A DNA stretch of 64,000 bases from Carallia brachiata (taxonomy: Eukaryota; Streptophyta; Magnoliopsida; Malpighiales; Rhizophoraceae), in NCBI GenBank assembly GCA_021464245.1, contig JADCRB010000025.1:2266193-2330192 (forward strand), written 5' to 3'. The position numbers were made by a program, and so were the translations under genes. This document shows positions 36,411 through 48,930 of this stretch, one piece after another. The notes under the pieces were generated by a model, which saw only the letters and a list, made by a program, of their open reading frames with translations, was not told where the DNA came from and did not search any database. The stretch's first letter is position 1. Every line of letters starts with the position of its first letter.

Positions 36411-37897
36411 CGAGGTCGCGTAGTGGACCCCGTTGATACATCAATAGAATCGTCATACACAGGAACAGTAGAAAAAGCCTTCGCCTTTTTAGAAGATGGA
36501 CAAAGTAAGTCAGTTTTGGATTCAAAAATCTGCTCACTAATTTTTCTTTTAGTAGCAAGTGCTACATACTGACCATGGGTATAAGAACTAATTGTATGTG
36601 TGACCTGTCTGAATTTTTTTGGCTCAAGGACTGAACGGTCTGGTCTAGAAGAAGAGAACTGCACATTCGTTATGTATGCTTACCCATATTGGGCAAATCA
36701 ACATAGCCCAATTGTATATGTCCATACTGCCCTAAAGTTGGCTAAGACTCATAGGATTGGCCCAACTCATCCACAACCCCGAAGTCTTTATTCAAGCTAT
36801 TGACTTCGAAGCCTCCTCAAATCGTAAAATCTGCCAAATTAGCCTATGTAGCTGGCATAGGATCAATTTGAGGGGTAGCAGTCGTGTTCTCCACCAAACT
36901 AGGAGTTTTAAGTTGTGGCAAAGAATCACAAAAGCGTGGATTGTGATTTGTTATGTCTGTTATTTTGCATGAGGCAACACGCTTCCTAACTTCATCTGCA
37001 ATCTCTAGCGCGACAAGTTGCACTTCAACGAAATCACCAACCGTCGACTCCCTATAGTCGGAACCCTGAGCCACACCACCACCAGAGTTGTACGGATGAC
37101 AACGTTGTTCTTCAAAAAACATTTGCTGGTTAGAGCACTTTCTGAAACCTCCCCCTCTGACATGTGTTTTGATTTTGATCCCAACAACAGATCAACCTTC
37201 ATACTCAGGGACTCTCTGAGATGTTTTCCATAGCTCGACGCAGGCACAAGGCTCTGCCTATCCTCCTCTTCTTCCTCATCACCCAAATCACAATACTTGT
37301 TCAAGTGCTAGAGGCAGCCACAAAGATAATAGTAATTCAGAAGCTTCTCGTTCTTAAAGTTTATCCACACCTTTTGACCATCCTCTTGCTTGATAAAAGA
37401 CCCAGGACAACAAAAAAACTCTGAAGCGTAAGAAGCTACCCCATTTCCCCACCAAAGATTGCTCTACTTCCAAGAGAGAAACAATTTTAGACTCGAAAGC
37501 TTAAACAGCAGAACTAGTTATGGCACACAAGGGTAAATCATAAGCGCTAAGCCTAAAAAACAACGTAAACAGCCGAACTCTTGTGGGTTGTTCGTCATCA
37601 GCTAATTCTTTTAAGATCAAAATATGCTTATAAAAAATCTATGGACCATTGTTAAGCATTATGGCAATCTCTTGCACTAGAGAAATTGAAGCAGAATAAG
37701 TTTCGATCTAGTTTAGTGGCATTCATCACCTTTTTCGGTTGCCAAATCATCTGCATCATATTAAACAAAGCCCTAACATTAATGGACTTCTAAGTCTTTA
37801 GATGTCCCACTACACCAAACTTCAAAGACGACTAAACAGCACTGGCCGAAGCCTCTTCAACAATCTCAATAACATCATCATCCTTTCTACCTGACAT
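36390..37897 (-). pseudogene. LINE ORF1 (DUF4283 / zinc knuckle), decayed
   Basis: Opens MSGRKDDDVIEIVEEAS at 37897. A DUF4283-like segment follows (INVRALFNMMQMIWQP..., about 37780-37560). A degenerate CCHC knuckle lies near 37300 (YYYLCGCL*HLNKYC), then an acidic tract (DEEEEEDRQ). Stops are frequent. It ends just before the endonuclease of ORF2. Confidence 0.75.
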
Positions 37898-38206
37898 AGC
37901 TTTTGAATGGTCCCTCATCCAGGTAGCAGGGTTACCAAACAACCAGTGACAAACAATAATAATTGCACTAAAATCAATGTTGACAGAAAAGGAAAATAAG
38001 GAACAATCCTCTAAAGAAATAGAGACAAGGCCACCAAAAAAAGGTAAAAACCCTATAGGAATAGGCCTAGACTCTTAGAAGAGCAAAAAGCTCCTTTCTT
38101 TTTTTTCCTTAACAAACGTGAAGAGTGAGAGAACACTTTCTCACCCTTGACTTGCCTGTTGCTTTAATATTATACAAACATGAGTCCCATTACGTGGACG
38201 CGGAAA

Positions 38207-38400
38207 AGAAGACACGGAGAAGATGAGAAAATTTTTTTGTGCAACCAACTGACTTATTTATGCAACAAAACGCCTACTTTCTGCAACGAAAAATAAATAA
38301 AATAATACTTTTAAATTTTATTGCAATAATTTAACGTATCGTTACATAAATAACCCAACTGGCTGCATAAAAAATTTTTCCCCTCTTCTCCGCGTCCTCT
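38207..38400. mobile_element. 194-bp MITE / foldback element
   Basis: The left 60 bp (AGAAGACACGGAGAAGATGAG...) and the reverse complement of the right 60 bp (AGAGGACGCGGAGAAGAGGGG...) align almost throughout, including TTATTTATG-AAC at the inner end. It could extend by GGAAA on each side (38202-38406). No clean target duplication found. Confidence 0.75.
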
Positions 38401-38462
38401 ATTTCCCATCCACCTATATTTACTGATACAAGCATTACTTTTCTAAAATGTTGCTTTGAGCT

Positions 38463-41400
38463 TCAAAGTTAATAAAAATTGTCTTAGAAATAAAAAATGG
38501 CAACTCCATAATCACCCATTAATTTGGAAATAAAATTTACCATAACAATTTATTTGATAAAAATAGCAACCTCTTAATTACTCATTAATTTTAAAATAAA
38601 AATTACCTTAACAAAATATAAATACTTTCAGTTTTGTCAAGTATTACCAATGGCTTGATACTAACAATCTTTGAGGCATAAGCGATACCTTGTTCCTTGT
38701 GGCCTCTTAATTTTACTTGTAGCCACTCTCTTCTTTCCATTGCACTTGGTCCCCCTATGACAGCAATGTGTGAAAATCTTCATTATGTCAGAGCTCATTA
38801 TCAAGAAGTGTGAAAGTGCCACCATCCAAAATGTAGATTGGATAGTTTATGTTAGTATGTTGCTAATGTTTCCAATATTGGCCATGGACACCAACCCAAC
38901 AAAACTATGAATTGGGTATGTCAATCATTGGTAAAAGTTGGAGTTGCTCACTAAATTGGTTTCAAGAAGATACTTCTCCTCTGGTTCTTGATTGAATGAT
39001 TCCAAAAGTATGTGAAAATGTCCGCTGCAGAAAAAAAATAAAACCTCAAAAAGATTAGACTATGTTTTTAGCTATTTATTTGTTGGTTAGTTTAAATCTT
39101 GATGATATTATACCATTATGTGAATATTCGTCTCTTGATTTATGCTTGTAAAAGGTTAAATATTTTTTTTTTCTTAATATTTCCTTCACTGTATCATAGA
39201 TGATTCCAATGAAAAGGGAAGGAGTTCTTATCTTAATTTACCATGATTAGATGTTTCTGTTGGATTCCTTCAAGCAACTCTAGCATCTGTATTTCCTTCT
39301 TATGCTACGAAAATTTTCAATTATTTATCTCTAGTAAGATGTTATGTTTGTGTTTCCCATTACTTATTTTGTTGCCAGTTTGCGCTCGAAGCATTAATTT
39401 TTTCCTCTGAGTTTAAATCAATTGCAACTCAATAACTTTTTTAGGTTTGGTCATTTCATTAGGGATAGGGTGTAAACTGCTTTGTTTAAAAAATAAGATA
39501 TTGTATATTATGAATCTCTCACAATCTAACTCTATCAGTTGTTTTGTATTCGAAGGTACTGGTTTAAAATTATTTCTTTGTGGAGGTCTTGGTCTTTTCA
39601 CCTTAGAAAATTTTGCCACTTGATTGCTTTTGTCTGGCTATCTGAGTCTATTTGGTCTCAATAAAGTAATTTTCAATCCATATATATTAAAACTTGCTGA
39701 ACTATATAGCTGGTGGAACAATCAAGCTAATTTTCACATTTCATCGTCTTATTTTTGGTTTTTTGACCACAACTTAAGCGATGTAACGACAAATTCATCT
39801 AAATGACCAAAGGAATCGAATACTTTTCAATCAAAATATTTTAATTCTTAATCAGTTATATTTTATCCCACACAATGCATGAGCTAAACTCGAGTGAATA
39901 TATAAACATAGAATATCATTCAACTATTAAAAAATAGCTTATTTTTGATTGAAAGTTTAATGGTTCATTGTACCATTTTCAATTTTTTATCAATCAAAGT
40001 TTGAATTTTTTTTTTTTTTTTGTGATTCTTTTATTGATGTATTATAGGCAATTAAAGTTATATTATTAACTAAGTTTCATAATATTTGTTAGTTAACTTT
40101 TATTTTATTAATTATAAATATTTTTTCTTTTATTTTACGTAGAATTTTATGATTCGACAATCTAATCTTACGATCCAATTTTCAATCCACCATATCAATT
40201 CTAAGTGATATCTTGATTTTAACAAGATAAGAGCGTGCGTGCGCACAGACAAAAATCTTGTGATAGGAGCACACCTCATGGCATGCTTCTCTTTTTATTC
40301 TAACTCATTTTGAATATAAACTATTCATTTTTCCCTTTTCAATATCATTTTTCTCTACAATTATGCTACAATAATTTTTTTATTAAACAAATATACAATT
40401 GTTACCAATAATAATTTTATGTCCTTATAAATTAAAAATTGAGATGTTTGAATTTCCACCATGCAATGGAAATCACAAATTGAATACACAACGGAAAGAT
40501 ATGATAAATCTTTTTAAAAAATGCAAAGATGGTTCTTCGATTCTATTTTATTGGTCGCTATTTATTGCGGATAACGGCAAAATTATATTTTCTTATTTCC
40601 TTTCATCTAATTTTCTTCAAAACAAGTTTTTCAATATAATAAAATACATAAAAATATTCGTGCATAGTACAAGTAATGAAACTTTCAATATTGACTTATC
40701 AGAACATATTGTGAAGAACATATTACTAATATAAAAAATAATAACTTAGAATTATGCATAAGGGTCTCTCCACTACCTCGTATAATAAATTCTTGTGTTA
40801 ATCCAAATTGATCTACTTTACTGCTAATTACATATTTTCCTTTCAAAGGAAAAGTCTCGGTGGATACAAATTTAACGGACACAAATAGTCACAAGAACGG
40901 TTTAGACCATACACAAATTTTCGTGGCTAGTTGTGTCCACGAAAATGTGTGTCTATGTAATGGTTTTTCCAAATACCTTATGACGTGATTGGATTTAAAA
41001 TACGGTATGAAAGAAAGTTATGATAGAGAAAATAATAAAAGAAAAAATTAATTAATTATTTGGATATGTTTAAAATAAGTAATGAAGAAAATAAATAGAA
41101 AATAAAGTTTTTAGTTTTGTGGGGGGTATATTAGGGGTATTAAAAAAAATGAAAAATTTTAGTTAACCAAGAAAACCGAACCAAATTAAACCAAATTTTC
41201 AATTAACCGAACTGATTTTATAATTAATTAATCGAATCGAATAAAAATCAAAATTTTGAGTTCAATTTCAATTTTTAATAAAAAAAATTTAGTTAATTGA
41301 ACCGAACCGAATCGAAATGTTATTTTATATTTTTTTTTCTAATAATAGGAAAAAGGAAAATGATTGTTGGATGCGGACAGGCTGGACACAAAGTTGAAGT

Positions 41401-42920
41401 GTTAGCTATTGTGTATAATATTTATATGTTTGTTACACATTAAGTTTAGTTGGAAGTTTCATAAGTTTTGTAATTTTTTGACTCTATCAATTTATAATAT
41501 GTAATAGTGTTAAAATTGATGTGTAACATAAATAAGAAATATGTGCAAAAGAAATCACCGCGTCAATGAATTTTTCCACGTCTGTGTATCAAAACTCTTA
41601 GAAAAAATATTACTAATACAGCAATTACTAACAAATAAATATTAATAAAATATTATTATATCTCAAATAATTACTTATTTATTTTATATATCTCATCATA
41701 ACTATAATTTTTTTAAATATATATATAATATTTTTTAATATTTAGATTATAATTTTAAATTTTTTTGTTATTAAATTCAGTTAACCAAAACCTAATCGAG
41801 ATTTTCAATTAATCGAATTTTTAGTTTAGAAATAGTTTTTAATTTTGTATAATCAAAAATTTTAGTTCATGAATAGTTATGGTAATTCAGCTCAGTTAAC
41901 CAAACCATGAACACTCCTAGTATAGATACAATTGTAAAATATACATGAGATATATTATATACGTGTATGTGCAATTTAACTATTTTTAATAAATTTAGTA
42001 TTTTCCAACGTAGAATTTATAAAAAAAAATTATTATACTTTGTATTGGAATTAGTATTTTATTAAGAACTTTAAAGAATAAAGACATTTGTTATTTTTTT
42101 ACCAATATTGTTTACAAGAAAATATCTTGTTTTCAAGAAAAAACCAATATGTGTATAACCTTTGGGGATTTTAATATTAGTTTTATATGCCTCTAATATA
42201 TAGCCAACACAATAATTAGAAGTGTCTGACACGTGGACATGTGTATTAGAAATTCCTCGAAATGTGTACTGATTTTTTTTGTTTGTAATTTTTTCGAGTA
42301 CATTTTGGCATGTGCACCACATGTTTGAGGATAAGTGTTGTATCCAACGCATGTATCTAACATGGACACGTACATTTTTTGAAGTGTTCATGCTTCATAG
42401 GTAGTCGTATGGACAGGAGGCAACTGTTGGCAAGAGACCACAATGTGGAAAGGAGTGGCAAGGTGGCTGGTCGCAAATAAGAGGAGAAATAGTGGGAAAG
42501 GGAAATGGAAAGTGTGGTGTTGTTGATTAAGGGATAAAAGAAAACTTGGCTAGTGAGGGAAGGAGAAATCGCAGAGGAAAGGGCAAAAAAGAGAGTAGCC
42601 ACAAGAAAATAGATGAGAAAGAAAAAAGAAAAAAGAAGAAAGAAAAAAGAAGAAAGGGAAAGAGAGAACACAAATCTTTTTAATATTTTTATTTTTTATT
42701 AGTTGTATTTATAATTATTTTAATTTTGAGTAAAATGCCATGCCGACTATATTTTTGGCCTATTCTGGTGCCACATCAACTTGAAGACCGTCACGTCATC
42801 ACTGAACTGGTTCTTAAAATGTTACCGGCTAGTTCAACTGTTTTTTAGCAAATTTCAAACTAGTTTCTAAGGTTTTTCAGCACATTTTTTTTATTTTTGA
42901 GGTTTGTTTGTACAAATTCT
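38463..42920. other. Long intergenic region without recognised genes
   Basis: AT-rich. The open frames here (for example 40399-40734, 42071-42391) have no motif I recognise and no coding character. It contains a possible hAT MITE at 41132-41921 and low-complexity runs. Confidence 0.5.
41132..41921. mobile_element. Possible hAT-type MITE, internally interrupted
   Basis: The left end TAGGGGTATT is followed by sequence rich in AACCGAACC/AATTAACCGAA words. The right end, reverse-complemented, is TAGGAGTGTTCATGGTTTGG with the same kind of GGTTAA words. Such ends are typical of plant hAT MITEs. The flanking 8-mers (GGGTATAT / GTATAGAT) do not match cleanly, and 41345-41640 looks like unrelated inserted sequence. 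Tentative. Confidence 0.35.
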
Positions 42921-43003
42921 GATTGAACAAACCTATTTTGGTACATCTTATACTCAATTTTGCATATTTCATTTTTTTATTTGATATCCTATTTACTGCT
43001 GAT

Positions 43004-46000
43004 ATGGAGAAATTTGAAGTTTCTATACTTATAAGTACTATTCTAGATGAGTCAAATTATATTTTTTGGTCCCAAAAGATGCACAATTTCCTTATGGGAC
43101 GCTAGCTTTGGCGCTATGTTAGTAACAACATTCCAAAAGCTACCTCAGCAAAGGAAGAAACATTTGAGGAATATGAGAAACTGGTTGAGCAACTTGAAGA
43201 GTGGAAAGCAACAATCACAAAATTCTCACATGGTTTCAGAATATATGTGTTCTAATCATCAAACTTCAAATTGGTCACCTTGGCACTGTAAAAGGAGTAT
43301 GAGATCTGGCAGCCACGATACTCTACTGGTGATGTTGAAGATCAGTATCTACTCCCAGGTGATCTCTATAGTTTGAAACAACAGCTAGATTAGTCTATCA
43401 ATGCTTTTCTTTCTCAAATGTATATTATATGGGACCAACTGGCAGTTTTTACACCTGCATGAGATTACCCTTCTAATGCTATTAAGTTTTCACATTATAG
43501 AGATAGAACAAAAATTATGTAATATCCTATGGCTCTTGTTGATGGTTATGAACCTTTGTGAGTCTCTTTACTTCATCTCGATCCTTTACATTCCTTAGAA
43601 AGTGTGGTTGCTGAATTGCTTTTTGAGGAAACTCACCTAGCTACCATACGGATATCATTTCCCGACAGTATCTACTCTTATTGATAATGTCTTGTTTACC
43701 TCTTTTCCCTCTACTTAGCACAAAGTGAGTTGTCGCTAATGTCATAAACTAGACTCTCATATCTCGAAATGTCAAAAATTATATGCCAAGCAACAGTCTG
43801 GTCCTAACAAACAATAGTCTAGTTTTACTCTGTGTGCGAATTCCAAAAGTAAGTTTAATAATGTTACTGCTAGCACTACTGTTATTGAGGGTTCGTTTGC
43901 TAACCTTGAGGTTCTCTTGAGTTAAATTAATTTTGTGCCCTTAAACATGCTTTAGTTAAATCTGATACTTCATCTTCTGCCCTATCAATTATTTTAGGTA
44001 AATTCAAAACTTGGTCCTTTGACTCTGGATGTTATAATCATATGACATCCGATCACAAACTTTTTAAGTCAAAATAAGTGTCTTTATATTTACCTATTAT
44101 TTATTCTGCTGATAATTTATAAATGCATGTCAGTCACACTGGAAATATTTTTACCTCAAACTTGAATGTACTTAATACCTTCTTAGTTCTTAATCTTACC
44201 GTAAATCTTATCCCAGTTTGTCAATTGTGTGACTTTAGTCTTGTCCTATAGTTCTCTTCCACTGGTTGTCATGTGCAAGATCCAAAGACGGGCCAGATAT
44301 TTGGGACGGACCATAAAGTTGTATGCTTGTTCGAACTTATCTCATTGAAAATTCTTAATTCATCTGTTAATTATTGTGTTGCAATAGTTTCCTCTACTTT
44401 TCAGTATTCTCACTTTGGTCTTGTTTCTTATTTCACATTGAGTTTTTTAATTTTCAGTGGTATTCAAGGTTTTGTTTGAGATGTTGAGATTGACTGTGTT
44501 GTATGTCAACTTGCCAAATATCATGTTTTATCTTTTAATGATTGTGATTCTGTTTCTTCTGCACTATTTGATTGGATTCCTTTTGATATTTGGGGACCCT
44601 CTTTTATTAATACTATGAGTGGATCACTATACCTTGTGATATTTGTAGATGATTATTCACGTTATACATGGTTTTTTCTTATGAAATTTTTTTTTGAGTT
44701 ATTTGATATCTATCCTAAATTTGTTACTATGATCAAAACTCAGTTTTCTCAAACTATCGAATTGTTTCGTACTGATAATACTGTGAAATACAAAGATTCC
44801 AAAATTTCCAATTTCTTATCCAATCTGGCACTATTCTACAACGATGTTGTCGAGGTACCACACAGCAAAATGGACGGGCTAAATGCAAGCACGCCACATT
44901 TTAGACATAATTTGAGCCCTTTTTATTTCTCCTTCTTATCCAAAGCATTTTTGGGGTGAAGTTGCTCTAACTACTATTTTCACCACTGATCGAGTTCCAT
45001 CCAAAGTTATCAATAATATGTTTCCTTTTGAGTGCCTTTATGATACATTAGCTACCTATCAATCTCTTCGAGTATTTGGTTGTGCTTGTTTTTTTCTCTT
45101 GCATCCTCATGAATGAACCAAGTTAGATCCTTGAGCCCACTTGTGTTGTTTTCTGGGTTATAGGATTGAACACAAAAGATATCGTTATTGGGATCTCGTC
45201 TCTAAAAATCTTCCAATTTCTTGTAATGTCAGATTCTTAGAACATAAGATAGTTTCTTATCTTTCTCCTTCCAGTTAAGTGCTTCCCCACAATCATTTTT
45301 CACTGATCCTTTTGTTGACTTACTTATTGACACTACGCATTCTAGTTTTTTTATATTGTTTTTTACTACAATCTCCTCATATAGATCATTTTCTTTCTAG
45401 TTTTGATACAGGTTCAACAGGTAGTCCACCACTGACTAATCTTGAAGTATCTTTCTTGTATGGGGATCTAGTGCCTCTTTCTAAGTCTCCCTTCAAGCCT
45501 CCACCTTGGCGTCATTTTTCTTGAGTAAGTACGCTACTCTCTAGTTTAAAGATTTTATTGTTTAGTTCACTATTGGCTCCTTATATGAACCTCAAACTTA
45601 TCAGGAAGTCAGTACTAACCCTCTATTCGCAAGCAAAGGTAGAAGAATTGCAGGCCTTATTAAAAACTCAAAATTAGGATTTGGTTGAGCTAATTTTTAG
45701 TAAATCTGCTATTGGATGCAAGTGGATCTACAAGATTAAGACAAGATGTGATGAATCTATTGAGCATGACAAAGCTCGACTAATAGCCAAAGCCTTTACT
45801 CAAGAGTATGAGATTGACTATGAGGAGATATTTGCTCATGTAGCTCGAATCACTTCAGTTAGGAGTTTGCTGGCAGTTGCTGTAGCTCGACACTAGAAGC
45901 TCTTTCAAATAGACGTTAAGTATCAAAGAGATTTACATGCAATCTCTACCTAGATATAACCATCTACCCAACATAGTCTGTCGTCTTCGTCGAGCACCAT

Positions 46001-47080
46001 ACGGTTTCAAACAGGACCTCGGGCATAGTTTGCAAAATTCAGTACCACTATGCACTAGTTTGGCTTTTCTTCTAGCCTTTATGATTCCACTTGGTTGTTC
46101 GCAAAAGTGGTATAGGAATTATTTTACTCATATTATATGTTGATGACATGATTATCATGGGAGATAATTTGCATGACATTAATGATCTCAGGCAATATCT
46201 CAATCAACAACTTTAGATGAAAAATTTTGGCCTGCTCAATTATTTTATAGGGTTTAGAAGTTTCTTCTGATGCTACAGGATACTATTTGTCTCAAATCAA
46301 ATATGTGTCACATTTACACACTTGAGCAAAGATCAGTGACAGTGAAATTTTGTCTACTCCTCTTGAGTACAATGTCAAATTTTCTCCCACTGATAGCTTA
46401 CCATTAAAGGATCCTACTCTTTATCGATGTTGGTTGGGAGTCTAGTATATCTCACTGTTACTCGACCACACATTGCCTATGCTGCACATATGGTCAACTA
46501 CTACACGACAACGCCTCGTTCTACTCACTTTGCTGCCATTCTTTGCATTCTCCGTTATGTCAAGGGAACTATGTTTCGTAGGTTTAATTTCTTTGCCAGC
46601 TCGTCACTTGAGTTGTCGACCTATTCTGATGCTGATTGAATTAAAGATCCTATCGATAGATGATCTAGGATAGGATATTGTTTCTTTTAGTAGAATTCAC
46701 TCATTTCTTGGCGTAGTAAGAAGAAACAAACAGTCGCTGTTCAATCTAGTAATGAAGTTGAATATCGAGCTCTCACTGATACTGCATTCAAGTTATTATG
46801 GCTTTGATGGCTTCAACAAGACATGGGTATTACACACTCCTCTGCCATACCTATTCATTTTGACAATTGTAGTGCCATCCAGATTGCTCACAATGATGTT
46901 TTTCATGAGCGGACCAAACACATTGAGAATGATTGTCACTTTTTTCGCCAGTACATTATGCAGAATACTATTTGCTTGGTCTTTGTTTCTATAGCTGATT
47001 AGAATGCTGATATCTTCACCAAGCTCATCAATTAGGTGGTTCTCTGATTTGATTTTCAAACTCAAGTTGACAGTATTATC
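43004..47080 (+). pseudogene. Copia gag-pol polyprotein, decayed
   Basis: Gag opens near MEKFEVSILISTILDESN, with LDESNYIFWSQKMHNFLMG typical of copia gag. Next a CCHC-like knuckle (near 43725), a protease-like FDSGCYNHMT (about 44020), integrase core pieces (FDIWGP near 44590, FVDDYSRYTWFFLMK near 44645, FRTDN near 44770), RT (IGCKWIYKIKT near 45715, YVDDMIIMGDN near 46140) and RNase H (QSSNEVEYRAL, RTKHIENDCHFFRQYI near 46910). Stops and frameshifts recur, and the gene is inactive. Confidence 0.9.
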
Positions 47081-47100
47081 ATCTTGAGTTAGAGAGGGCA

Positions 47101-47342
47101 TGTAAGAATCTTGATGATTCTAGTATATAGTCCCGTATGGAGTTTACGTTCATTGTATAGACATTTCCAAATAATATTAAGGATCTTCATAATCTCAACT
47201 GATATTATTCAGTGAATATTACAATTATTTCCCTTGATTTTCTTTATCTATTTTGTATATCTCTTCCTATATAAATTGGTGTTGCCTTCTACAGTGTAAT
47301 ACATACAAAAATTATTCTCTCAATTCTCTCTTAGTTTTCTCA
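47101..47342 (+). repeat. Copia 3' LTR (242 bp, inferred end)
   Basis: Starts TGTAAGAATCTTG after the purine tract. It contains a TATATAAAT-like box near 47269 and ends at a TTCTCA near 47342. The end is an inference, because no second LTR is present for comparison. Confidence 0.6.
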
Positions 47343-48309
47343 ATTTTATTTTGAAAAATAACTTTTTTAGAGTGAAATAAAAAGGAAAAAAAAAACAAAG
47401 ACAAAGCTTGAATTTAAGAATTAGGAAGCCCTTGTTAAAAAAAAAATAATAAGTAAGCCATTTTCAAATAATACAATTTTAAATAGCTATTTAAGGTGTA
47501 TTTGCGGACAAATTTCAAATTATTTCCTTTATTCCAATATTATTTATTTCGATGTCGTGGCGTTTCAGGTGAAGTAATGAAACACCATTCTCCTCACTTT
47601 GCACCTCCGTCTATGGCAAATTTCTATCATTAAGCATTATAGTTATTAATTAGATCTTTGCCGAGTTGGAGAAGCTGGTTCACTAATATATTGGTTTTTT
47701 TTGTTTCCCCTAAATTTATGGAGGGTCGAAGCTTATATAAGAAAAAAGAATGAAGGAGATAAGATTCGAACTTCAATCTCGCTTCTTAGCCAAAGGACCG
47801 GTGATGACCTCAATTTCTCGGCATATCTCAAATAATATCTATAAAAGTCGTCACGCTACGTTATAGTGGCCATTAGGAGTAGCAACAAGGAGCGTTGGGG
47901 ATGGAGATGACCTCTCTGTTCTTCGTATTGATTTATTAACCTTATCTCCGTCCTCAACGGATATGAATTTTAATCCTTGCCCTCATGTCTGTAGGTGAAC
48001 TGGGAAGCCTGTGTCCACCCTATACTTGCCAACTCAATGTTTTTAGAAAAGAAAAAAAATATTGCAAACGATATTTATATTGCAACCCAAAATTTCAATC
48101 TTTCGACGCAGAAAATTTGTATAAACCATGTTCATTTTCAAATTAACCTGCTCAGAAGATCAATCACGGCACAACATGATATTGTGGCCCAAATCTATCT
48201 ATGTACGGCCTCTCTCGCGGCGTCAATAATATATGCCTCAAGTATTATAATAGATTGCTAGGTCCAGTTGAGCTATTTAAGCTAAAACTACCCAAAAATA
48301 ATAATTCAT

Positions 48310-48343
<34 letters not shown>

Positions 48344-48930
48344 TGAAAATGTGCAGTCATAAGAGGTGATTAAAATAGATGTCCATGATATCATGAAATG
48401 GATGTCAATGGTCTCCACCGTATTAAAAATATATAGCATTGATGATTCACGTGCTCTTGTTCTTAGTCTAGGGGCACTTAAATTTGTCTGTACTTTGGGC
48501 CACGTCTCCAGTATATTAGGAATCGGAGTTAATGGCTCAGTTGGAAAAATAATTGGGAAAAAAATATAATTCTCAATTCATGAGAATAAATGTTAGAAAT
48601 TAACTAAAGTCAAAGCAAAGAACTAGAAATACTTCTTAGTTTAGTCGTTGCGCAAAATCTATAAAAGCAGGACTTGGGGGGATAATTTTTGCCGGATGCG
48701 TATCCGTTGGCGACGCAATGTCGGGGTTTAGCGTTAGGATAGGTTTTAGAATTTAGATGAAGAATTAAAGATGGACAAAAAAAATAAGAAGAATAAAAAA
48801 AATAAAAAATAAATAGGACATATACGGGAAAGAGGATAAGTAAACTAATATCTGTTTCTATGCCTGCCAAAAAATAGGAGTAACAAAGTATGGATCCCCA
48901 TTATCCAGTCAAAAAACTTTGACCTCGTCC
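47343..48930. other. Intergenic, no recognised gene
   Basis: AT-rich. It holds an imperfect hairpin at about 47890-47965 (GCGTTGGGGATGGAGATGAC pairing with CTCCGTCCTCAACGG), possibly a relic of a hAT-like MITE, and an (ATT)n microsatellite at 48312-48343. Confidence 0.5.
48312..48343. repeat. (ATT)n microsatellite
   Basis: About 32 bp of ATT trinucleotides. Confidence 0.95.

Larger units (their letters stand above)
32265..38449 (-). mobile_element. Second LINE on minus strand, decayed (LINE-B)
   Basis: The 3' end is marked by a T-run (32265-32277), the complement of a poly(A) tail. ORF2 pieces run from 36410 down to 32470 and ORF1 from 37897 down to about 36390. A candidate target duplication is TTTCCAAAATGTT just left of the T-run (32249-32261) and TTTCTAAAATGTT (38450-38462), 12 of 13 identical. 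If true, the 5' end is near 38449 and the MITE at 38207-38400 sits inside the 5' UTR. The 5' limit is otherwise uncertain. Confidence 0.75.
42990..47342 (+). mobile_element. Ty1/copia LTR retrotransposon, decayed, no 5' LTR seen
   Basis: Gag-protease-integrase-RT-RNase H order on the plus strand, then a purine-rich tract (GTTAGAGAGGGCA, 47088-47100) and a 3' LTR starting TGTAAGAATC at 47101. I see no copy of the LTR start upstream of gag, so the 5' LTR is lost or lies beyond an unrecognised rearrangement. The 5' boundary is approximate. Confidence 0.85.

Noticed and set aside
32233..38248. TGTGCAACCAA at both ends of LINE-B as its target duplication
   Set aside because: The left copy is over 20 bp from the poly(A) run and the right copy lies inside the MITE arm; the TTTC-AAAATGTT pair is better placed.
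40399..40734. 111-codon frame as a gene
   Set aside because: AT-rich, no recognisable motif, no supporting context; likely chance.
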